This document shows positions 1 to 5,479 of a stretch of DNA of 8,442 bases, in pieces. The position numbers were made by a program, and so were the translations under genes. Below the pieces are notes generated by a model. It made no database searches and was not told the DNA's origin. It saw only the letters and a list, made by a program, of their open reading frames with translations. This stretch comes from Aquimarina sp. (GTDB lineage: Bacteria; Bacteroidota; Bacteroidia; Flavobacteriales; Flavobacteriaceae): positions 1 to 8,442 of the forward strand of contig WTKB01000099.1 of assembly GCA_011524575.1 (NCBI GenBank). The letters are read 5' to 3'. Position 1 is the first letter of the stretch, and every line of letters starts with the position of its first letter.

Positions 1-7
1 AAAACCT

Positions 8-50
8 TAAACTTCTGAATTACAGTTTGTATTCCCTTTAAACAAGCTCT
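8..50 (+). repeat. 43-bp interspersed repeat, left copy
   Basis: This 43-nt stretch is the exact reverse complement of 8339-8381; the identity ends abruptly at both edges (mismatches at 7 and 51). It can form an imperfect hairpin, AGTTTGT (24-30) with ACAAGCT (42-48), one G.T pair and an 11-nt loop. Its 3' part carries the core TTTAAACAAGCTCTTA (37-52, the last two bases beyond the perfect match), which recurs elsewhere in the window. It ends 23 nt before the menC start codon, so it forms most of the visible upstream region of that gene. It also contains TACAGTTTG (21-29), which resembles the Bacteroidota -7 element TAnnTTTG with one extra base. No coding potential or target-site duplication is visible. 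Confidence 0.9.
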
Positions 51-73
51 TAATTAACAAAAACCAAATCCAA

Positions 74-1120
74 ATGATAAAAGCGAATTATCATAGATAT
101 TTATTAGATTTCAAAACTCCTAGTGGTACATCAAGAGGAGTACTTACGCAAAAAGAAACTTGGTTTCTTGTTTTAGAGCGTAATGGGTGTAAAGGTATTG
201 GGGAATGTGGTTTGTTTAGAGGACTTAGTTGTGATGATACTCCTGAATACCAGCAGAAATTAGCTTGGGTATGTAAACATATTAATAAAGGAGTTACTTA
301 TTTACTAGCACAGCTCATTGATTACCCAAGTATTCAGTTTGGTGTAGAACAAGCTTTTAAAAGTTTAACCTCTTTAACACATCCTTTAGAGCTTTGGGGT
401 TCCGAGTTTACGAAATCTGAGCAATCGATACCGATTAATGGTTTGGTATGGATGGGGTCAAAGGATTTTATAAAAGCCCAAATAAAAGAAAAGATTTCAG
501 CAGGTTTTACGTGTATTAAACTTAAAATTGGAGCTTTGGATTTTGAAACTGAGTATCAATTGTTAAAAGATATTCGAAGCGAATTTTCTAAAGAGGATAT
601 TGAACTCCGAGTGGATGCTAATGGGGCATTTTCTGCTGATGAGGCATTAGAAAAATTGAAAAGATTAAGTACTTTAGATCTCCACAGTATTGAGCAACCT
701 ATAAAACAAGGGCAAATAGAAGCTATGCAGGTATTGTGTGCAAAAAGCCCTTTAGCTATTGCTCTTGATGAAGAACTTATAGGTGTAAATACCTTAGCGT
801 CGAGAACACATCTGTTATCAGAAATTAATCCTCAATACATTATTTTAAAACCCAGTTTAATCGGAGGCTTTTCAGGATCTAAAGAATGGATGCGTCTTGC
901 CGATTCTAAAAATATAAAATACTGGATTACCAGTGCATTGGAGAGTAATGTTGGCTTATCTGCTATTGCACAACTTACTTATTTAGTCACGGATAAAAAT
1001 ACACCACAAGGACTCGGAACAGGAAGCTTATTTACGAATAATTTTGAATCGCCTTTAAAAGTTACTGAAGGTAAACTTTGGTATTCTTTAGAAAATACAT
1101 GGGAAATTCCTTATTTTTAA
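74..1120 (+). CDS. menC: o-succinylbenzoate synthase (enolase superfamily)
   Basis: A 348-residue enolase-superfamily protein, cytosolic, with no signal peptide. MenC dehydrates SHCHC to o-succinylbenzoate in menaquinone synthesis. The N-terminal capping domain covers about residues 1-115, with GIGECG at 41-46; the barrel follows. Visible catalytic features are KLK (K149 and K151, the KxK acid/base motif), metal ligands D181 (RVDANG), E207 (SIEQP) and D232 (ALDEE), and K259 (ILKPSLIGG). The C-terminal GLGTGSLF (313-320) is typical of MenC and argues against a dipeptide epimerase, although the superfamily is promiscuous. Length is usual for flavobacterial members. The first in-frame ATG is used; no Shine-Dalgarno sequence is seen. 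The 43-bp repeat lies 23 nt upstream. msrA follows after 7-28 nt, so the two are probably cotranscribed. No other men gene is visible here. Confidence 0.87.
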   Translation: MIKANYHRYLLDFKTPSGTSRGVLTQKETWFLVLERNGCKGIGECGLFRGLSCDDTPEYQQKLAWVCKHINKGVTYLLAQLIDYPSIQFGVEQAFKSLTSLTHPLELWGSEFTKSEQSIPINGLVWMGSKDFIKAQIKEKISAGFTCIKLKIGALDFETEYQLLKDIRSEFSKEDIELRVDANGAFSADEALEKLKRLSTLDLHSIEQPIKQGQIEAMQVLCAKSPLAIALDEELIGVNTLASRTHLLSEINPQYIILKPSLIGGFSGSKEWMRLADSKNIKYWITSALESNVGLSAIAQLTYLVTDKNTPQGLGTGSLFTNNFESPLKVTEGKLWYSLENTWEIPYF

Positions 1121-1127
1121 AGAGTTT

Positions 1128-1802
1128 GTGTCTTTAATTTTGGTGAATATGTTTTTAAATACAGTTCGAGTACTTGTTTGTAGTTTGGTTTTTCCAGTAT
1201 CTTATCTATTTTCTCAAAACACCTCAAAAATTTATGAAAATAAAGAAATGCCGCCGCTAGAGCACGCTTATTTTGCTAGTGGTTGTTTTTGGTGTGTTGA
1301 GGTGATTTTTGAAAGTTTAGTAGGGGTTACTTGTGCAGAATCGGGTTATGCAGGTGGGCATGTCAAAAACCCTACTTATAAACAAGTATCAAAAGGAAGT
1401 ACAGGACATTCAGAAACAGTTCATGTTATTTTTAATCCTAAAATTATTAGTTATCAGACCTTAGTTGATGTGTATTATGCCACGCAAGACCCTACAACTT
1501 TTGGTCAAAGTCCTGATATTGGCACGCCATATCGTTCCATGATTTTTACTACCTCAGACGAACAACATCAGATTGTTTCTTGTACTAAAAAGAAGTTGCA
1601 ACGCAGTTATTCCAAGAAAATTCTTACCGAAATAAAAGATTTTGAGCATTTTTGGAAAGCTGAGGCTTATCATCAAGATTTTGAACGTAGAAACCCTAAT
1701 CATCCTTATGTAAAAAGAGTTTCTAAACGTCGTTTTCATCGTTTTGCAAAGCTATTTCCTCATCTGATAAAAAAAGAGTATTTGCCAACGGATCTTCATT
1801 AA
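1128..1802 (+). CDS. msrA: peptide methionine sulfoxide reductase A, probably exported
   Basis: MsrA reduces the S epimer of methionine sulfoxide in proteins. The family core is clear: GCFWC at 52-56 with catalytic C53, GYAGGH (73-78), PTYKQVSKGSTGHSE with E96, PDIGTPYRS with D130 and Y135, and YHQDF (181-185). The residue before DPT is Gln120, where many MsrA proteins have His. The longest frame starts at GTG 1128; ATG 1149 (residue 8) is a more convincing start, because the protein then begins MFLNTVRVLVCSLVFPVSYL, a signal-peptide-like stretch with possible cleavage near SQ-NTS (29-33). ATG 1248 would give a cytosolic form starting just before the catalytic domain. The C-terminus after 190 is basic (VKRVSKRRFHRF). 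Residue numbers refer to the GTG start. It is probably in an operon with menC; why they pair is not evident. Confidence 0.9.
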   Translation: MSLILVNMFLNTVRVLVCSLVFPVSYLFSQNTSKIYENKEMPPLEHAYFASGCFWCVEVIFESLVGVTCAESGYAGGHVKNPTYKQVSKGSTGHSETVHVIFNPKIISYQTLVDVYYATQDPTTFGQSPDIGTPYRSMIFTTSDEQHQIVSCTKKKLQRSYSKKILTEIKDFEHFWKAEAYHQDFERRNPNHPYVKRVSKRRFHRFAKLFPHLIKKEYLPTDLH

Positions 1803-1820
1803 GATTATACGAAATTGTAT

Positions 1821-1838
1821 AGGTAAGAATTACCTTTT
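1821..1838 (+). terminator. weak hairpin after msrA
   Basis: AGGTAA (1821-1826) pairs with TTACCT (1830-1835) around a 3-nt GAA loop, and TTT follows directly. A 5-bp hairpin (TATAC 1806-1810 with GTATA 1817-1821) precedes and slightly overlaps it. It starts 19 nt after the msrA stop, a suitable place for a terminator, but the stem is short and AT-rich. The inner GTAAGAATT (1823-1831) is also the reverse complement of AATTCTTAC in the repeat-rich gap at 5310-5318, so it may be repeat debris instead. Confidence 0.3.
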
Positions 1839-1927
1839 AATTGAACCGTTTAGGAATTGAAGTTGGATAGGAAAAGGGTAGGTCTTGATTATACTTTTAT
1901 AGATCTTAAATTGAATTATTGAAATTT

Positions 1928-1935
1928 TAGTTTTG
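1928..1935 (+). promoter_or_regulatory. candidate -7 element for a small transcript
   Basis: TAGTTTTG matches the Bacteroidota primary-sigma -7 consensus TAnnTTTG exactly. The nearest upstream TTG (1911-1913) is only 14 nt away, shorter than the usual spacing of about 19-21, so the -33 element is unconvincing. A start about 6 nt downstream would lie just before the ATG at 1948 and upstream of the terminator at 2069-2095. Matches to this short motif are common in AT-rich DNA. Confidence 0.3.
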
Positions 1936-1947
1936 GTTGAGGTTAGT

Positions 1948-2070
1948 ATGGCTATTGCTATTGCTAATTTTATTAGGTACATTTGTTCACGCCTTGTAAC
2001 AACACTAATGTTCGTTTACGCAATGATATTTAAAATGCAGCCAATCTTTAAGAGAGGCAGCTCCTATTAA
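1948..2070 (+). CDS. possible 40-aa hydrophobic small protein (or small RNA)
   Basis: This is a 40-codon open frame in the 314-nt gap between msrA and the NAD kinase gene. The predicted protein begins MAIAIANFIRYICSRL, contains a hydrophobic stretch VTTLMFVYAMIF (17-28), and ends in a basic, polar tail (FKRGSSY); it could be a one-helix membrane peptide. GAGG (1939-1942) lies 5 nt before the ATG, and a TAnnTTTG match lies at 1928-1935. The TAA stop (2068-2070) overlaps the base of the hairpin at 2069-2090, as is common for small genes with tight terminators. I do not recognise the sequence. The interval could instead be a non-coding RNA of roughly 150 nt, or a gene remnant. The frame is short enough to be chance. 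Confidence 0.3.
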   Translation: MAIAIANFIRYICSRLVTTLMFVYAMIFKMQPIFKRGSSY

Positions 2071-2095
2071 GAAGCTCTTCGGAGCTTCTTTCTTA
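2069..2095 (+). terminator. rho-independent terminator with UUCG tetraloop
   Basis: AAGAAGCTC (2069-2077) and GAGCTTCTT (2082-2090) form a perfect 9-bp stem closed by TTCG, giving the very stable C(UUCG)G loop in plus-strand RNA. TCTT follows, giving a short U-rich tail. The loop sequence and tail favour plus-strand function, ending msrA read-through or a small transcript from the 1930-2070 region. On the minus strand the loop becomes CGAA and no U-run follows, so it is a poor terminator for the NAD kinase gene. Confidence 0.7.
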
Positions 2096-2103
2096 AATAA
2101 GCT

Positions 2104-2142
2104 CTCAAACAAGTTCTTACAAAAAAGAAGAATTGGTATTAT
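2104..2142 (+). repeat. degenerate composite repeat copy at the NAD kinase 3' end
   Basis: CTCAAACAAGTTCTTA (2104-2119) matches the core TTTAAACAAGCTCTTA at 13 of 16 positions. After 11 nt comes AATTGGTATTAT (2131-2142), identical to 5453-5464. Both modules also occur together in the 5291-5479 gap, so this looks like a decayed copy of one repeat family. The TTA at 2117-2119 is the reverse complement of the NAD kinase stop codon, so the repeat overlaps the end of that gene. Confidence 0.5.
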
Positions 2143-3025
2143 TACGCTGATCAGCTCCCCAGAGGATTTTATCCCTCAAAGTCACTAAGAAACTATTTGT
2201 AGGAATTTGTACTAAATTCATTTTAAAACCTGCTTTACGAATATATAATTTAGAATTGTTAGACACGGTATATGTCCTGGAGTCCAAAGAAACTAAATGC
2301 TCCTCTTCTCTACCTGATATTTGTAGTTCGATATGTTTATCGTCAGGAATAACTAATGGTCGCATATTTAAATTATGAGGAGCAATAGGGGTAAGTATTA
2401 AACTAGAAGTTTGAGGAAGCACAATAGGTCCTCCACAACTCAAAGAATATCCTGTAGAACCTGTTGGTGTAGAAACAATAAGCCCATCAGCCCAGTAAGA
2501 AGTTAAAAACTCTTGATTTAATTGCGTATGAACCGTAATCATGGAAGTTGTGTTTTGCCTACTTACAGTAATTTCATTTAAAGCATAGCCAAATTTATCA
2601 AAATCTTGGTTTTCACACGTAGTACTTATTTCTAAAACAGTTCTTGAAGAGCGGGTATAATTGCCTTTCAAAAATTCTTCAATATGCTGTTCAATAGCTT
2701 CTTTACCCATAGTTGCTAAAAAACCTAACCGACCTGTGTTGATACCTATAATTGGAGTTCCTAAATCCTTAACTAAAGAAAGTGTTTTTAAAATCGTTCC
2801 ATCACCTCCTATACTTATAAATAAACTAAAAGAAGCATCTAAAGTTTTAAAGGTATCAAAACGGAAGTTTTTTTTCGTAATAAGCGGGTAATTTTCTTTT
2901 AAAAGTGCTAGAAAGTCTTCTTCAATATAAATAGCTACTTCATTTTTTTTTAAAATTCCTAACAGTTCTACAATATATTTACCAGAATTTTGATGGTAAA
3001 ACTGTCCATATATAGCTATTTTCAT
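2117..3025 (-). CDS. nadK: NAD kinase
   Basis: This 302-residue cytosolic protein phosphorylates NAD to NADP using ATP or polyphosphate. Diagnostic motifs are GGDGT (73-77) in the N-terminal domain, NTGRLGFLA (96-104), NE (150-151), and STPTGSTGYS (185-194) followed by CGGPI. The C-terminal beta domain runs to about WGADQR (289-294). The ATG at 3025 is the natural start. The last eight residues (NNTNSSFL) and the stop codon lie in repeat-like DNA (2117-2142); from memory of flavobacterial homologues, which tend to end near WGxDxR(N), this looks like a short acquired tail, and the catalytic core is unaffected. The CBS-domain gene lies upstream with a 52-nt gap, a pairing common in Flavobacteriaceae, so they are probably cotranscribed. 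Confidence 0.94.
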   Translation of the reverse strand: MKIAIYGQFYHQNSGKYIVELLGILKKNEVAIYIEEDFLALLKENYPLITKKNFRFDTFKTLDASFSLFISIGGDGTILKTLSLVKDLGTPIIGINTGRLGFLATMGKEAIEQHIEEFLKGNYTRSSRTVLEISTTCENQDFDKFGYALNEITVSRQNTTSMITVHTQLNQEFLTSYWADGLIVSTPTGSTGYSLSCGGPIVLPQTSSLILTPIAPHNLNMRPLVIPDDKHIELQISGREEEHLVSLDSRTYTVSNNSKLYIRKAGFKMNLVQIPTNSFLVTLRDKILWGADQRNNTNSSFL

Positions 3026-3077
3026 GAGCTTAAAATCATTTTTAAAATTGTAAATTTTTTAAACAATCGCTAAATAT

Positions 3078-3731
3078 CTAAATATTCAGATACCTTCCCA
3101 AGTACCTAGACTTTGATTTAAGATCATTTAAATACATATCATTAAAATAACTAGACATCACCTCATAGCTATAACGTCTAAAAGTTCTTAATACGGCATT
3201 TAAGTCGCCATCACTTACTTTTAGGGTAAGCTCAGCAACATCATGATCCATTTTAGAGATATACATAGAATATAACTTTAAATTATTAGATTCTACAATC
3301 TGAGAAACCTCACTAAAAGAATAATCATTTACCCCTTTACGTACAACGATAATATTACCATATTCACTTAAAAAAGGCATATCAGTAAAAATATCCAATA
3401 CGGAATTTAAATCGTAATATCCTAAATACTCCAATTGATCATCACACAATACAGGCATAATATTAGTTTGATGATTACTAATAGCTTGTAACACTTCTAA
3501 GGGATTAACTTCTTTTTTTACAAAAAATTTTTCAAAATAATCTTGGTAATCTTTTAGTGTTTTTTCGGTATCAAAAGTCCGAATATCTAACTCCGAGATA
3601 CAACCCAAATACCGATAACCATCTAGTACTGGAAGATGCTGAAAAGTTTGTTTGTCGAATAATTGTTGAACTTTCTCAACTTTACACTGTAATGTTAATC
3701 GAGTTAACTCGTCCTGTATTTCTAAATTCAT
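3078..3731 (-). CDS. CBS-domain protein with ACT-like C-terminal part
   Basis: This is a 217-residue soluble protein from the chosen ATG. A pair of CBS motifs spans about residues 1-120: the first includes FQHLPVLDGYRYLGCISELD, the second has NIMPVLCDDQLEYLGYYDLN. The remainder, with NIIVVRKGVNDYSFSEVSQI and a strand-rich region to about 195, resembles the ACT-like fold often found behind CBS pairs in Bacteroidota. CBS pairs usually bind adenine nucleotides; the ligand here is unknown, though linkage to NAD kinase makes a nucleotide-sensing role attractive (inference). The frame extends upstream to TTG at 3779, adding MSLIKIISLFKIKVKD, but that stretch lies in the divergent control region and includes repeat core, so ATG 3731 is preferred. 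It is divergent from pdxJ with a 54-nt gap. Confidence 0.85.
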   Translation of the reverse strand: MNLEIQDELTRLTLQCKVEKVQQLFDKQTFQHLPVLDGYRYLGCISELDIRTFDTEKTLKDYQDYFEKFFVKKEVNPLEVLQAISNHQTNIMPVLCDDQLEYLGYYDLNSVLDIFTDMPFLSEYGNIIVVRKGVNDYSFSEVSQIVESNNLKLYSMYISKMDHDVAELTLKVSDGDLNAVLRTFRRYSYEVMSSYFNDMYLNDLKSKSRYLGRYLNI

Positions 3732-3738
3732 ATCTTTG
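3731..3738 (+). promoter_or_regulatory. candidate -7 element for pdxJ
   Basis: TATCTTTG is an exact TAnnTTTG match 47 nt before the pdxJ ATG, suiting a leader of about 40 nt. No TTG lies at the expected upstream spacing. It overlaps the start codon of the divergent CBS gene. On the other strand TAAGCTTG, one mismatch from consensus, lies in the same 54-nt gap and could serve the CBS-nadK unit. Both calls rest on motif matches alone. Confidence 0.35.
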
Positions 3739-3746
3739 ACCTTTAT

Positions 3747-3760
3747 TTTAAACAAGCTTA
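3747..3760 (+). repeat. short repeat-core copy between CBS gene and pdxJ
   Basis: TTTAAACAAGCTTA equals the repeat core TTTAAACAAGCTCTTA minus two bases (CT). It has the same orientation relative to pdxJ as the left repeat has to menC, and ends 25 nt before the pdxJ ATG, compared with 21 nt from core to ATG at menC. It could be repeat debris, a shared regulatory site, or chance in AT-rich DNA. Confidence 0.4.
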
Positions 3761-3785
3761 TAATCTTAATTAAAGACAATTTTAA

Positions 3786-4499
3786 ATGACAAAGCTCAGT
3801 GTAAATATAAACAAAATTGCTACTTTACGGAATGCACGAGGAGGTAATGTTCCAAATTTAACAGAAGTTGCACAACATATCATAAACTTCGGAGCAGATG
3901 GTATTACCGTACACCCTCGTCCAGACCAAAGACATATACGTTATGACGATATTCCTGAACTACGAAAAGTAGTTACTAATGAATTTAATATTGAAGGAAA
4001 TCCTACGAAGCCGTTTATTGAATTAGTACTTAAAAACAAACCAGAACAAGTTACTTTAGTGCCTGATGCCCCAGAAAATCTTACCAGTAATGCCGGGTGG
4101 GATACCGTTACACACCGTAGTTTTTTAAGTGAGGTGGTGAGTGAGTTTAAACAAAATGGTATTCGTACTTCAATTTTTGTAAACCCTAAAATTAGAATGA
4201 TTGAAGGTGCCAAAATAGTAGGGGCTGATCGTGTAGAACTCTATACCGAAAATTACGCGAATCGTTATCCTAAAAACCCTAAAAAAGCCATTGCTCCTTA
4301 TGTTAAATCTGCACAGGCAGTCAACGAATTTGAACTCGGACTTAATGCAGGTCATGATTTATCATTAGAAAATATAGCTTTCTTAAAAAAAGAGATTCCA
4401 TTTATCAAAGAAGTATCTATAGGGCATGCACTCATTTGTGAATCTTTATATTTAGGACTTGAAAATGTCATCCAGATGTATCTAAAAAAATTAATGTAA
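3786..4499 (+). CDS. pdxJ: pyridoxine 5'-phosphate synthase
   Basis: PdxJ condenses 1-deoxy-D-xylulose 5-phosphate with 3-amino-2-oxopropyl phosphate to form pyridoxine 5'-phosphate, the last ring-forming step of DXP-dependent vitamin B6 synthesis. The 237-residue TIM-barrel protein is cytosolic and of normal length. Visible signature residues are N7/N9 and TLRNARGG (13-20), H43 in ITVHPRPDQRHI, E70 in FNIEGNP, VPDAP (92-96), and H190 in LNAGHDLS. The N-terminal NINK replaces NIDH of proteobacterial enzymes, which is usual in Bacteroidota and not a defect. The ATG gives the expected MTKLSVNIN start. An alpha/beta hydrolase gene follows after 20 nt, probably in the same operon; the CBS-nadK unit is divergent. 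Confidence 0.95.
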   Translation: MTKLSVNINKIATLRNARGGNVPNLTEVAQHIINFGADGITVHPRPDQRHIRYDDIPELRKVVTNEFNIEGNPTKPFIELVLKNKPEQVTLVPDAPENLTSNAGWDTVTHRSFLSEVVSEFKQNGIRTSIFVNPKIRMIEGAKIVGADRVELYTENYANRYPKNPKKAIAPYVKSAQAVNEFELGLNAGHDLSLENIAFLKKEIPFIKEVSIGHALICESLYLGLENVIQMYLKKLM

Positions 4500-4519
4500 C
4501 CTATCTTCTTAGATTTATT

Positions 4520-5290
4520 ATGAAATTACATGCACAACATTTTAGTGGTACAAAAATGCCTCTTGTAATTCTTCATGGTTTTCTTGGGATGAGTGATAAC
4601 TGGAAAACCCATGCTAAAAAATTTTGTGAGCAAGGATTTGATGTTTATGTTGTTGATCAAAGAAATCATGGAAGAAGTCCGCATAGTTTAGATTTTTCAT
4701 ACAATGATCTCAGTGAAGATCTTCTAGAGTTCTGTGACACACATAACCTAGAATCTATATATCTTCTAGGACATTCTATGGGGGGGAAAGTAGCTATGGA
4801 ATTTGCTTGTAAATACCCAGAACGCGTTCGTAAATTAATCGTGGCTGATATTGGGCCTAAGTTTTATCCAGAACACCATCAGCAAATTTTAAAAGCACTT
4901 AACGAACTTGAAAAGGCTCCTATACCATCAAGAACTTATGCAGATGAATTTCTGAAAAAATATATTTCAGAAGTTGGGGTTCGGCAATTTTTACTCAAAA
5001 ATTTATTTAGGGATGCTAACAAAGAACTCAAACTTAGAGTTGGGCTTAAAACACTCACTGACAAATACAGTGAAATTGGTAAAGCTTTGTGTGAAAAAGC
5101 CTCTTTTGAAAACGAAACTTTGTTTTTAAAAGGAGACGCTTCAAATTATATTCTAGAAACAGACCTTCCTTTACTGGCACATCATTTCCCAAACTATACA
5201 CTCAAAGAAATTTCAAAGGCAGGACATTGGTTGCATGCTGAAAATCCCATACAGTTTTATAACGATTGTATTGAATTTCTAGAAAATTAG
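4520..5290 (+). CDS. alpha/beta hydrolase, YbfF-like esterase
   Basis: This 256-residue cytosolic alpha/beta hydrolase has no signal peptide. The oxyanion region is LHGFLGMSDNW (18-28), with VVDQRNHGRS (44-53) after it. The nucleophile elbow is GHSMGG with S86. D206 (LKGDASNYI) and H236 (KAGHWLHAENP) complete the likely triad, and the lid lies at about 115-185. The overall pattern, with DQRNHGRS and AGHWLHAE, resembles E. coli YbfF-type acyl esterases. The natural substrate is unknown; short acyl esters or acyl-CoA thioesters are possible from the family. It begins 20 nt after pdxJ and probably shares its transcript. This pairing is frequent in flavobacteria (from memory), but I know of no proven link to vitamin B6. 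A strong terminator lies 120 nt downstream. Confidence 0.88.
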   Translation: MKLHAQHFSGTKMPLVILHGFLGMSDNWKTHAKKFCEQGFDVYVVDQRNHGRSPHSLDFSYNDLSEDLLEFCDTHNLESIYLLGHSMGGKVAMEFACKYPERVRKLIVADIGPKFYPEHHQQILKALNELEKAPIPSRTYADEFLKKYISEVGVRQFLLKNLFRDANKELKLRVGLKTLTDKYSEIGKALCEKASFENETLFLKGDASNYILETDLPLLAHHFPNYTLKEISKAGHWLHAENPIQFYNDCIEFLEN

Positions 5291-5304
5291 TGTATTAAGT
5301 ATTT

Positions 5305-5318
5305 ATACCAATTCTTAC
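5305..5318 (+). repeat. ATACCAATTCTTAC repeat module
   Basis: ATACCAATT (5305-5313) recurs as the half-site of the palindrome at 5448-5461 and, reversed, at 2131-2139. The following CTTAC extends a match (AATTCTTAC, 5310-5318) to GTAAGAATT at 1823-1831 on the other strand. It lies 34 nt before a repeat-core copy, giving the same two-module association as at the NAD kinase 3' end. Confidence 0.45.
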
Positions 5319-5351
5319 TCCAAATTACCGTAATAAATCATTCCTTTTCAG

Positions 5352-5367
5352 TTTAAACAAGCTCTTA
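5352..5367 (+). repeat. repeat-core copy in the convergent gap
   Basis: TTTAAACAAGCTCTTA is identical over 16 nt to 37-52 in the left repeat region. The preceding bases (ATTCCTTTTCAG) only loosely resemble the left-repeat sequence there, so this is a partial or diverged copy. It lies between two convergent transcription units, so it is not acting as a promoter for either flanking gene. Confidence 0.7.
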
Positions 5368-5402
5368 CATAAAACTAATCAGGAGGAATGGTAAATAAAT
5401 AT

Positions 5403-5449
5403 AAAAAAAGCAAAAGCATCACCTATTAAAGTGATGCTTTTGTTTTTAT
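5403..5449. terminator. strong bidirectional rho-independent terminator
   Basis: CAAAAGCATCAC (5411-5422) and GTGATGCTTTTG (5431-5442) form a perfect 12-bp stem with an 8-nt loop. TTTTT (5443-5447) follows on the plus strand, and a run of seven A (5403-5409) on the other side gives the matching U-run on the minus strand. It sits between the convergent pdxJ-hydrolase and fadL-SGNH units and should end both. Confidence 0.92.
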
Positions 5450-5461
5450 ACCAATTGGTAT
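5448..5461. repeat. 14-bp perfect palindrome ATACCAATTGGTAT
   Basis: The sequence is self-complementary over all 14 bases and abuts the T-run of the terminator. Each half, ATACCAATT, occurs elsewhere (5305-5313 plus; 2131-2139 minus), and AATTGGTATTAT (5453-5464) recurs at 2131-2142. A CTTAAATAAG stretch follows (5468-5477), resembling CTTAAATAAG at 2092-2101. It is best read as part of the interspersed repeat family; a protein-binding site is possible. Confidence 0.6.
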
Positions 5462-5479
5462 TATAGCTTAAATAAGACG

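Noticed and set aside
3732..3779. Sixteen-residue N-terminal extension of the CBS protein from a TTG codon.
   Set aside because: It uses a rare start, lies in the pdxJ control region, contains repeat core, and the ATG at 3731 gives a natural domain start.
4146..4154. TTTAAACAA, the start of the repeat core, inside pdxJ.
   Set aside because: It encodes Phe-Lys-Gln in a normal part of PdxJ and does not extend into the rest of the core. It shows that 9-nt matches alone are not evidence of a repeat copy, which also weakens the 3058-3066 match.
5381..5429. AGGAGG followed by ATG and a 13-codon frame (MVNKYKKSKSITY) whose stop lies in the terminator loop.
   Set aside because: Only one base separates AGGAGG from the ATG, the frame runs through the terminator's A-run and stem, and Bacteroidota rarely rely on Shine-Dalgarno sequences. 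Probably chance.
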